This document shows, in pieces, positions 13,401 through 25,400 of a stretch of 39,966 nucleotides of DNA; within the stretch, counting starts at the first letter, position 1; the number at the start of each line of letters is the position of its first letter. Below the pieces are notes generated by a model. It saw only the letters and a program-made list of their open reading frames with translations. It ran no database searches and had not been told where the DNA came from. The position numbers and the translations under genes are program-made. Source of the stretch: Apostichopus californicus (Eukaryota > Echinodermata > Holothuroidea > Aspidochirotida > Stichopodidae); contig JAIPMN010000009.1 in the NCBI GenBank assembly GCA_020650975.1, forward strand, positions 1-39,966, written 5' to 3'.

Positions 13401-16400
13401 ATCAGAGTATGAATCTCTTTGATCTCTTCACAATGTTGCACGAGAAGTTTAATGTAACATATCAGTGAATTTCTCCATAAAGGCCTTTTTACAAATTTTG
13501 AAACTTGGAATTATCTTTAGTAAATTTGATGTGGCATTTTCTTTTAGGTCTTATCAAAAAAAAAAATCAACTTCCCTTTGTCTCCAAAGCTTCATATCGT
13601 CTCTCGTTCTTTATCAATGAATCTTTTGACCCATCAGGATAAAGTGAATGATGATTAGCTGTATTCCCTTTGGTCACTCATTTTTCTGTTATTTTATCAA
13701 GCTGCTTCACAATGGATCGTTAGTGTGAAACAGTAGCTTCTGGTTCTGTAATCACTAATGAACACTCACATTGTTATGGAGCTTTGATCCCATGGCACAT
13801 AGCCAAGTCATTTTCCTTTTTTCCCCTCCTTTTATCAAGGTTGGGCTGAATTTAGAAAATGACTATTTGTTGTAATTGTACATGATTCCTCCATTGTTTT
13901 CAGATACCAATCCATGTTCTCCGAATCGTTGTGTAAACCAAGGTGTATGCACAGCGCTTAGTACCACAATGTACGTCTGCACTTGTCCTGCAAACTTTGG
14001 CGGAACCAACTGTGAAAGCACAACCGGTTAGTCTCTTCGACTCTTGACTTCTTATTCATATCTCCCTCACTGTTTAGTTCTGAAAGGTTAATTTCATTTT
14101 AACATTCAACAATTTTTTGCATTCCTTAGGATTCTCCAATCCACATTCTTTACCGTTTAGCAATATATCTCCTTGCTGTTGTGTTGTTGTTGTTGTATGG
14201 TTACTAAAACCAATTAATTTCTCAGTAATATGTCAATTTTCGAGTTCTCAAGTCAACAAAGTAATGTTTTGACAATTGTCTGAATTCAAAGCATATCTTA
14301 GAAAAGCTTTACCACCTAATTTATACAACCTTAAAGGTTATAGCTAAGGTTGCAGCTTTTGGGCATATAATATTGTAGTCATTATTTGCACACTGCAAAT
14401 AGCATCAGCATTCTTTTAAGTCATTAAGAAACAATAGAAAATAATTGTGACAAAGAGACTCTTATCTTGAAGGTAAAATGAAAGTCTATTCAGCAAATTA
14501 ATAGGGTGCCTGTGATCTGTGAGGTTGTAAACCATCTCTCCCCCTTCGCAAGAACCTAAAACAGGTTGCCAGTTTTAATTATATCTGTGGAAACAACTGT
14601 GTTGTACCTCCGTTGCCAATTGTTTTTAGGTTTCATTTCTAACATGTAACTCAATTGGTAGTACACGGTCAGGTCCCGTGCTATACATGCGTTGTTAATA
14701 CGTATTGTAATTAATTCGAAATTGCCGTGGCATAGTCAAAGAATTTTTGTATGAAATCATCATGAACTGTGAAGATTAGGTGGAGTAGCTATTATGGATA
14801 ATAAGTGGTATCGATTACCACCCTCCATTGTCTCTAGGTGTCATTGGACAGGTGTAACCATAAATAAATATTGATTTTTCACAGTGTATTTCGTCATGGG
14901 AAAATCCTATTGTTGTTGAATATGGGTATCGCTATATACTGTACTATGTATTTCCTGGCACCGTGAATAAATGAGTTTTCAATATCGAGGGTGAATTTTT
15001 TTTTATTTTTATCATTTGGCAGTAAAGTGACATATTTCAAGTACTTCATGTAAATCATAAAGAGATAGAGAGAGAGAGGTTAGCTAATTACTGAAGTGGT
15101 GCTAGGACAAAACAATGAGGGTTTTTGTTTGCAAGGAGATTATCCTCCAGATTTATGACATTTTTGTCATAAATGCTGTTTATAGAAACCCCATTGCATG
15201 ATGTAGTTCATTCAATTGACTAGCCAAGGTGTCACTCTACATAATGAAGTAAAAGCCCCTAAAATGTAGGAGTTTACCAATTCAGTTTTCTTTTACATGT
15301 TACTAATATTGATATAAAATTGTCTAGCTGTTGGTTGAAAATCGAATATTGGCAGGAATTTACTTGCTTATTAATCTTCACTTGTTGGCGCAAAAATCTA
15401 GGAGAGTTGACTAATTTTGAGTATTATCATTCAGTAGGTTTCGGTTAATATTGTTGACTAAAAAGCAGAAAAGCTGGTTGATTTTTTGTTTTAGACATTT
15501 AAGAAGAAAAAACAAAAGTATTTTGATTCGCATTTGGAAAGCCATGTTTTCATCAAAAACTATCAATTGTGAAGAATGAGACGGTAGTTAGTGTTATTTG
15601 GAGGTTCCATCGTTCCTTCGGTCCATTTTCTTCCTTTTTCCTATAATTTGTATACAAGTTAAGTTGTCATACTGCTCTAAAGTTGTCATACTGCTATTTT
15701 GTTGATCTACCCTTCAGAAGTAAATGACTGTGTACCATTACCTTGCCTTAATGGAGGTCTCTGTCAAGATATTGGCAATACATTTATCTGCAACTGCCCT
15801 GCAGGCTTTGAGGGCACAAGATGCGAAACCAGTTGAGTCTTTGCTTTCTTCATCACCTATCATAATATTTAGTGATTCTATATATTTGTTATTGTGGCTT
15901 ACATTTATTTACATCTTTCCATACATTAAAATAATAATAAAAGATCAAATATTGATTTTGTGGCTCTCTTTGGCATATGTAGCAAGTTTTCGTCTGTATA
16001 GAAGCCCTTTACGCATCTGAACGACCACAAGAAACTTAAAGTAGATCGTACGGACGTTTTTGGTCGTTGAATGTTACATTTGAAATTGGTTTCTGCTGCT
16101 CTGTGTCATACTGGTGGAAGACATCGACAATGGACAGTTCCTTATATTAAAATGTAATCATGTCTTGATCAAAATTGTCAAAATATTTCATTTCGACTAT
16201 TAAACATGATGAAACTTCTCTGTTATCGCCTATATTCCATCGTCAATCTTTTGCAGATATCGACGAGTGTATCCCAGGACCTTGTTTGAACGGTGCCCAG
16301 TGTTTGGACTTGATAGATGCCGTCCAATGTATCTGTGCACAAGGATTCACTGGAACGTTTTGCCAGGATAGTAAGTGCTGCACAAAAAAATGACATATGA

Positions 16401-19400
16401 GTGAGATAAATGATAGAATACAGGGAATTAAAAAGACAAAATGAATCCTGTGTAAAATGGCCAAGTTGCTGTAACGTGTGCAAAAGTATGTAAAGCAGTT
16501 TTATTGTCCACAGGAACACAGTGTTTTATAAGAGACAAAATTTAAAAAGATTACTTTGTACACAAAAATCCAACACCAAATAATGCCCTACAATTTACAG
16601 ATGAATCTTGGATGAAAGAAAATTGTAGAGTCTAATATTTAGACTTTTAGACGCAAGAAACAAAATTTCTATATCTGGTTGTATCCGTATTGGAATTCTC
16701 CCTCTTTGTTGTCTATGGATACAGTGGTAGCTAACGATAAATGTCTTTTACTGTGTTCTAACCCGAAGCTGCAATTTTGGGTTGAATTTGGGCTTTTTGG
16801 CGTAATATGCCCAATTATTCTATATTAGAGGAATGATAAATAATGGCTGTTGACGATATCACCAACGGGATCGATGAAAGGGAAGACAAAGTTATGCGGA
16901 AACTTTGAAGGTTTCTCTCTGCACTTTAAGCCTCTTGCAATATTGAATTTTGAGCATTGATGTCAAATATTGTAGGCAAATTTGTGCGCAGAGGAAACGC
17001 GCTCTTTTCGTTTGTGGAAATGCAATAATTCTCTTCGGAATGCATCGTTAAGTGTATGCGATAAGAATGTTTTGCCAAACGTATGGTACTGCTCACTGGT
17101 TAATTACTGTTTGAATTTTCCTTGTTTTCTTTGTTTTTAGATATTAATGAGTGTCAGAACCAGCCGTGCGTCAATGGACAGTGTTTTGACCTGATCAATG
17201 CATTTAGGTGCGATTGTTTGCCTGGATTTGAAGGAGTACTATGTCAAACAGGTACTGAATTTTAACAAGTAAAATCATTGTACTATACTCAATGGCAGAC
17301 AATGTCAAACTTACCTTAAAGAATGATATATTCCGAACCTTTAGTCCAAAAAAACCCCATCTCACACCTCGGGTACCCAAACGCGCCCTTCGCTCTAAGC
17401 CGTTCACTCTCGTTCCTCGCAACACCAATAACAAGAAGCACTATGGCCCTACAGCATTCTCGGTCCCCGTACCTGATCTTTGGAACGAGCTGCCTCCCGG
17501 AATTTGTATGATCACGGACTTCACCTCCTTCAAGTCACACCTGAAAACGCATCTCTTTCAAGAGCACTACAAAGATGGTTTCTAGGATTTTTTAGATTTT
17601 ATGTTGTTCTGTCGTGTTGGTTTTTAGGTTCTAACTTCAATTGGAATTTTCACTTTTTAGCATTCAAATTGTAGATTTTGTAGTCAATCTGTTTTATCGC
17701 TTTACGCTTCACCAGTGCTTTTATTAGTTTTTCGATCTCATATTCCTGTATATATCTGTAGATGGTATATGTATTTACTGTTTTTTCTATTTAATGTTTT
17801 ATGTCATTGTATTTTCTAGATTGTTTGTTAAGCGCACAGATGCATCGCACGTAGTGCGCTATATAAGATTTTATTTAAATTACATCTCAGTATCTTCATC
17901 TTGTCACTAACTTATTCTATCAATTTGAATGTAATCTATGTTGACTATTAACCAAACTTACACTGACTTATAGTGGTAGAGTGCTGGGCTTGTAACCAAG
18001 AGGTCGCTGGTTCGAATCCTTTTCTAGCCATAAATTATCTTTGCTCTTTTCAATGATATCATTCTGTAATTTCTGTCTACTGTTGCCAGATGCATTCTCG
18101 AAATTTCACAAGACTCAAAAAAAAAAAAAAATCTTATCTTACCAAATTGCTATGATGATTAACTTTTAGCAGTTTTGAACTAGAGATGCAGAAAACTTCC
18201 CTGGAACTTTGTTTAGCAATCAACTTTAGCCATCGGATTATCCCGTTAATTCTCACACGAATTATTTGCAGGGTATAGCTGAGCTTTCCCACGTAGTAGA
18301 ATTTAGTAGGTAAAGTCTAGCTGTGGTGTCATCATCTGGGCAAATGTGTCATCCAGCAACTAAATGTTTACTATTTCATCGATTTATTCTTGTGTCCTTC
18401 AAAACTGATACATTTAGCAGAATGCAGAAACTTGCACGCAGACACGCACGCACACGCACTGGCACACACTCAAAAAGAAGGAAAATGAATATAAGTAAAA
18501 GTGATATAGATGTTACATTTTGATACTCTTCCCTTGATAAATTCAATTCTGAAAAAAGTCCTGCACATTTAATCTTGGGTTCCCTTCGAAAGAATTAACA
18601 CGCTCTGCATTTGACATTGTTCACCCAGACGGCATGTTGCATGAACAAATGTACCATCAAAACCTTGTTTGGAAGTTTTGAACTTATAAGTAAGAAATAG
18701 TAGTAGCTTCATACTTTCATTATAAAAGCAAGTTTTGGTTTTGATATCCCAATGGATTTACGACTGATTCGATGTGTTTCTAGGTATAAATTGTCTTGGG
18801 ATAACCTCCTTCAGTATAAATTATTTCCAAGACCTTTGGGTTTATAGTTACCTCTGTAAATCTTTCCAGAAATCAACGAATGTCTATCCAATCCTTGTGT
18901 GAACGGCGTGTGTATAGACGAAATCAACAGATTTACTTGTCAGTGTCCCAGTGGTTTCACGGGGACTACGTGCCAGACCAGTGAGTTATTCTTTATACTT
19001 CACTCTGTTTTGTTTGTCATCGTGATCCTCCCCCCACCCCACCCGAGAAAGAATTGGATGGTTCACACAATTTTCATATTGCACTTAATGACTAATTGAG
19101 CTTTTTAGCCATTTTAGATGCAGAAAATGAATATAGAGGGGGAGGGGGGTGGGTGGGGAGGGGGTTGTATTGGAATGGATGGGGGAGGGGATGGAGCATT
19201 GCGGGTTAACCAGAGTATTTCGGAATGTAATATATTTGAATACCTGTTGTGTTTGCATCTCGGAAAGTTACATCTCTTCACTGCCTGACCGGTCAGTCCA
19301 TTACAGCTGGCCTTTCAAGCCATGTTTTCAAACTCAAGCTGAAACTTTCAATATCGATATGATATTCGATATATACATAAATACTAACTCCTGCAGTAAT

Positions 19401-22400
19401 AGCTGTATTAATAAGCTACCCATTATGTGTCACGATATATGTAATTGATTTGTGTCAAGGACATTAGTAGCTATACAGCGATCATATCAAACATCTGTTC
19501 CTTGGTTTGTCACCCTCTAAAAAGAATCGCTTTTCTTTCTTTGATAAAATATTTGACATGTTGGTTTTAGTTTGTCTCACACTTCTTAACCTCATGTATG
19601 TACTATATTCGTCGACTGTGAGCCAGTAAAATATATATGTAACATTTTGGTTTGTTACAAAGTAGATCAATTTACAGGTCTCTAAAGGTTATCACAAATT
19701 GGTTGTATCACCCCTTCTAGTACATCTTTTGAAAGCTAAACTGCCGTTGTAAGCGGTTATATATGTCTTGGCTCCAAAAAGTGAAAGCGATGTGTTTAAA
19801 ATTGTCAAAATTTGATGATTTTGCTTGCAAGTCCTAGAAATTTGGCGCTATGCCAATATTTTTCTTTGGCATTGTTGCATCGTTGGACTGCCCAGATCAT
19901 TGATAAAGGTTATCTGGAAGTAGAAATAAATTTGTCTTCATTTTTTCATCAGCGTTAATATTTTTTTTCATGAATAAACATTAATATCTTTATGTAAAAC
20001 TAATCCTTGTCCTAAATATTCATCAACATAGCATTTTTTCTACTCATGAATAAACATAAATCTTCTCATAAATTTTCATCACGTTTTTTTCTTTTTTCTG
20101 TAGACATAGATGAATGTGCCAGTAGTCCTTGTCAAAATGGAGGTGTCTGTATTGACCGCAATAATGGCTACCAGTGTATGTGCCCTGCAGGACTGTTTGG
20201 TGGCCAATGCACCATTAGTAAGTACAGTATCGAGACGGTTCTCTCTCTCCCTCTCTCTTAACATCTAATCTTGCTTATTTTATGAAAAAAAATATTTAAA
20301 AAAATCAACAATTTTACACTAAAGGTTCATTATGAGAAGTGACAACAGAGTACTTACATCGGGAACGCCTTACCTTCTGGACAAATTACTTATGCATTTT
20401 CCCGCGCCATCGGCGCTCAACTCACAAAAAAAAAACTACCACCAACTATACCGTAGCCTGCCAAGGGTAGCAGGTCTAGCCAGCTCTGTCTGGCCAGATC
20501 CAGTGCCTTGGTCTGGTCATTCTTTCCTGTGACTTGCTCTGTTCAGTAGCAAGTCTACATCAAAGGTTTTGATGCTTGTTTCGCATCCGCTCAGCTCACT
20601 TGAGACCTTATTTTCTCCTGTTTTGGTGAGTTCGCTCCTGTTTAGTCCCCTTGGGACCCCTTTTCCACCCCAGGTACGCCGGGGAATGGTTTTTTCTTCC
20701 TTTCGTGTTCGCCGTAGCGTAGCTAGCTTCGACGAGTTCCCTCCTTATTGCTTTGTGTGGGGGTTCGTCGACCTTACCTCGGGTACGAGGTGTGCTTTTG
20801 GTTGCCTCCTGCTCGGGCCTCTTTGGGGCCTACTTCCCTCCGCGGAACTTTAGCGGTTCGGTTCCGGCCCATTTTAGTAGTCGTTCCCTCTTAAGTAGCC
20901 CCACTAATCAAGTGGGGATCATTTAGAGCAAGTACAGCTATCTGATATGTGTAGTGAGCTGACAAACATATTATGATATATTATATTATTGCGATTAATG
21001 ACAGATGTACATCTCATATCATATATAAACTTGTTCAAGACATTTAGTGTTTCTATCTCACACTTTCACACCCTGTTGTCGATATGAAATTACCGATTAT
21101 TGGATAGATCTGCTGGAATTATTTGACCCGCTGAATCTAGCATAAATTTACAAGAAGGCTTGTCTCGTCATCACCCGACGAGGGTGCTGTTACTGTGGCA
21201 TCGTGCATAGGTTATTTGATTAAGGCTGAATAACTTGCTTATTGATAGCTAACCAATACATGATGTTTATTGTCAACATCGCTATGCCAGGGTTGGGCTT
21301 TTCTAGCTCGCTTCAGAGGTAGTATTTCCAGAAATAAACAGAGTTCATGGTTGAAACAAGAAAGCAATCCAATTAAAGTTTGTAATAATTAATTATTAAT
21401 TAGTCTCTTAGCAAATAGAAAATTTGGGACAACAGATTGAAGGTTAAAAAATATTTGCTATAACAGTATTACCATCTATGATTAAAAAGACCAATTGATA
21501 GACCAATATCGTTGTGACCATTTTCATATCGGCTAAATTTTCATTTGACAGATCCAAACGAATGCGGCTCGAATCCGTGTCAGAATGGAGGCGAATGTGT
21601 GGACTTGGTCAATAGTTATGTCTGTAATTGCTTGGAGGGATTCTCTGGACCTATGTGTGAAACACGTGAGCTCAAAAATTCTCTTTAATAGTTGAAATTT
21701 ATTTCAATGTTCTTGCTGACATTCTCTACAATACTGAGATTCTAGGCCATAGAAATGGGTTTGAAACATTTCTAGGCTATCTAGAAATAACTCCTGAATC
21801 ACTGACGTAACTGAATCACTGGCAAAGTATTTTTGCTAATTTTCTTCTTATTAAACTTTGTCGTAAACGTTTGATAGGCAGAAGTCAAAGTAAAATGTTA
21901 ATGTAATATGACTTGCTGTTTTACAAGATGATTTCTTATAAGAAGTTATATTCATCGTTAGAACAAAGTTCTCCACTCTTTTTATTTTTTTTTGGTTCCA
22001 GAATCCAGCAGTTGTGGGACCAATCCCTGCTTCCCAAATGGACAATGTATTGACCAGGCCAATGGGTTTGTCTGTGTATGTAACCCAGGCTTTGAGGGCA
22101 CGACTTGCGCATTAGGTAAGTAATATTTGACTGTGTTATAAAAGTAAGAGGGCGCAGCATTTTTTCCTAGCAGGATCTTCCGTGGAGAACTGGAATGATA
22201 ACAGACAGAGATTCACACTTGGCATAGATAGATGGACAGACACCTTGACTGGAAAATTGATCAAGAAAGGAGTCGTTGTTTCCCGTAACTTTTGTATGTC
22301 TACTTTCAGAGACTTTTTCCAATTAGATAAAGCTCTTTGTTTTATGTTAAGCTAGGAAGTTTATAATCTTTAATGGAAGGGGGCTGGGGTACATTGTCAA

Positions 22401-25400
22401 AACTTGATGCATGTTTTACTCTATTGGATTCTGCTGAGTTTCCAAAGACTAATTAATTTGCTTGCTCACATTTGCTCTATTTTGCTCACTTGTAAACTGA
22501 ACTTGTTTCAAATAGATAGTGATGCTTTAAATTGTTTTCTCAATGTGGCAGCTTTCATTGGCTACAATGTCTGATATGTTTTCTTTCTCATTTTTATGTA
22601 GATATCGTTAATTGCTTCCCGGAAAGCTGTTTGAATGGAGGATTTTGCGTGGATCAGACCAACGGCTTTACCTGCGATTGTCAACCAAACTTTATGGGAG
22701 ACAGATGTGAAAGTAGTGAGTTTGTTTTGCACTTTCCCGGTCATTTTTAAGTATCAAGAAGATAGGAGAAATTGATTCCCTTTTTTCTACTATCCAAAGT
22801 CAGAAAATATCAGCAAGTGGTTAATAATATTACAAAAAATGAAAAGAAGAAAAATGTATCTATATTCGGACTGGTAGACCTGTGAGGGCTTGTTTGACGA
22901 ATCGGGATCTTTTGATCACTTCTGCTGTCTGTTTATGATTAAAATATGCAAATATGAGACTGCGTAGGTTTTACTCCGAATCGCAAGTATTTATATATAA
23001 ATATTGTACCTTGTAGCAGTTATTAAAAATATAATATTGCCTCTAGTTTGCACGATACTTCATCATTTACATTTTATGACCCTGACAAGACTGGTTTGAA
23101 TTGTCAATTCTGTCGTACTTTCAAATGTTTCTCTTAAATTTCTTCCAAGTTTTAATGACTTGTTTTTAATATTCAGCATTTTGTTCAATCAATGTTTCTA
23201 ACAGATACTATCGACTGTACACCAACCAATCCATGCCTTAATAATGGACTATGTATCGAAGGAGTAGGAGCGGGTGTCTTCACTTGTAGTTGTCAGCCCG
23301 GCTTTCAAGGTCCATTATGTGAAATAAGTGAGTAGCAAATCTGTCGAATGAAATCCGTCGGTGCACTCTCAGTAGTCAAATTCAACAAATCCATGATAAT
23401 TCCCTTTTATACTGATCTTCACATGCACACTAATAGCATCCAAATTTAAAGATGTCGGGCAGTTTTGCGGGGAGAACTATTCGTGAAGTAGCTTTAATAT
23501 TTCTTTACTTCACCTATCTCTATCTCTCTAAGCCCTCCCATCATCACAAGCATTTGTTTCTGCTGATAGTAGTACAGGAGATAAATTGAGTTCCTTAAAA
23601 AAAAGAAAATGTGTCCGTAATAAAGTAATCTGTTAAACCTAGTCAAGGTCAGAGCTATCCATCCACTTATACCAATTAAAACTTAAAACTAGGACCATTA
23701 AAGCAAAGAATGTGGTTTGTTTAATAATTATGAAGGATGATAATTGGATGAGGTGCTGATTTTGTTTTATATAGCATTATTCACTGGTGGGGTGGAGGGA
23801 GGGCTAGGGTGGAGGGAGGGCTAGGGTGGAGGGAGGGCTAGGGTGGAGGGAGGGCTAGGGTGGAGGGAGGGGGGGGGTTGGAATGAAGTAGAAACTCACT
23901 GAAGATGGATAATCATTGATTTACACTGTAAGCTCAGTTCTAGATAACATTGATATACATGATGTACTACTTTGTTATGAGCTATTGGTCGATGAGGACA
24001 AAGCGATGTCGACTTAACTCTTCTCATCCCCGAGTACACTCACAGTGTATTCCAAACTCTAGATTATAGCAGCTTCTATAAAGCATTCATGAAGTGCCCA
24101 GTTGTTAAGGGATTGTCAGATCAAAGCTATTGCTTTTACAGTCTGACCAGGGCAGCAGTCTAACAGGAAGCTTAAACATAAGCTACTACTTCCAAGTTGC
24201 ATAAGAGTTACAACACTTGTACAATATGTACATAGAACAGATCTTTTGAAGAGGAATATGCCATGTTCAGTGGCTTGGAGAGCCAGGTTGGAATGCATTG
24301 TTAGTTCGACAGTAGGTTCCCTTATCTTTAAAGTGTCTCAAAAAGACATATGGTACAATAATGGAGGTATGAATGCATTATTCTTTATTCCAGTGCTTTC
24401 TTATATTCTTTTTGTCCCCCCCTCTCCCCCATTGTTAAAACTTGGCTTGGAGCTGTAACCATCTGATCCCTCAATCCCCAGCCCTGTTCATGAAAGCCAA
24501 GTGTTTATGTTGGCAATCAGTTGTTGAGTTGTACATGTATTAGAGCTTGTCCTAGGGATGTATAATGTTTTGCTCTGGCTTACTAGTTCAATTGTATTGT
24601 AGGGACTGGCAATTGTTATCTATTGTTCTGCTTCATGAGGTCTATTTCTAGGTATTTCAAGGTATGATTGTCGATAGTTAACTTCTTCACAGCTGCCCCA
24701 TATAATAGTAGAGTAACCACCAATGTTTAGGTAACTATAGTGACTATAGTGCTTCACTGCTGTTTGTTTATTGATATCTATTTTTTCCTCCCGCCTCAAC
24801 AGATCCATTCTGTGATCCTAACCAATGTGTCAATGAGATCCAGTGTATTCCTGATACGAATGGCTTTACATGTCAATGTTTGCCTGACTGGCAGGGAAGA
24901 CTGTGCAGTATTGGTATGTATATTGTTTCACATGTTAAATAATGTGGAGTAGGTGCTTTTAGTTAAAGGTAATTAGAGCTTTTAGTTAGGTAGTTAGAGC
25001 TTTTAGTTAGGTAATTAGAGCTTTTTGGTGGAGCGCCATCCCAGTGTTGTGTGTTTGGCGTTGAGGTCGCTGGTGACGATGATGTGCTTTGTTGGTTTTG
25101 GCGAAGTCGTTGAGAAATGTGGTGTGGGAAGGCCTTGGAAGGACTGCAGTAGATACATAGCACCATGACCCGCTTCCCGCTGTTGAAGGTACCTAACTAA
25201 AAGCTTTAATTACCTAACTAAAAGCTCTAATTACCCAACTAAAAGCTATACATACCTAGCTAAAAGCTCTGCTTACCTAACTTAAAGCTCTACTTACCTA
25301 ACTAAAAGCTCTACTTACCCAACTAAAAGCTCTAATTACCTAAGTGAAAGCTCTTATTACCTAATGAAGAGCTCTAATTACCTAACTAAGAGAGCTTTTA

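Larger units (their letters stand above)
17252..18869 (+). other. Intron 12
   Basis: 1,618 bases. It holds a LINE 3' end (17292-17880), a tRNA-like SINE head (17961-18031), an A run (18118-18131) and a short CA/CG-rich stretch (18436-18466). The remainder, 18150-18870, shows nothing. Confidence 0.72.

Noticed and set aside
15724..16020. 98-codon ORF overlapping exon 10
   Set aside because: Wrong frame against the EGF cysteines; a shadow that runs through the donor into the intron.
17961..18031. Functional tRNA-Thr gene
   Set aside because: The B box is perfect, but the T stem and acceptor stem do not pair, so it is a SINE head or pseudogene.
20569..20853. 94-codon ORF in the GC-rich block
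   Set aside because: Ser/Phe/Leu-rich translation typical of a non-coding GC-rich repeat; no domain.
24110..24310. Possible dispersed repeat with a minus-strand ORF
   Set aside because: No A/B box, terminal repeats or protein motif could be seen.
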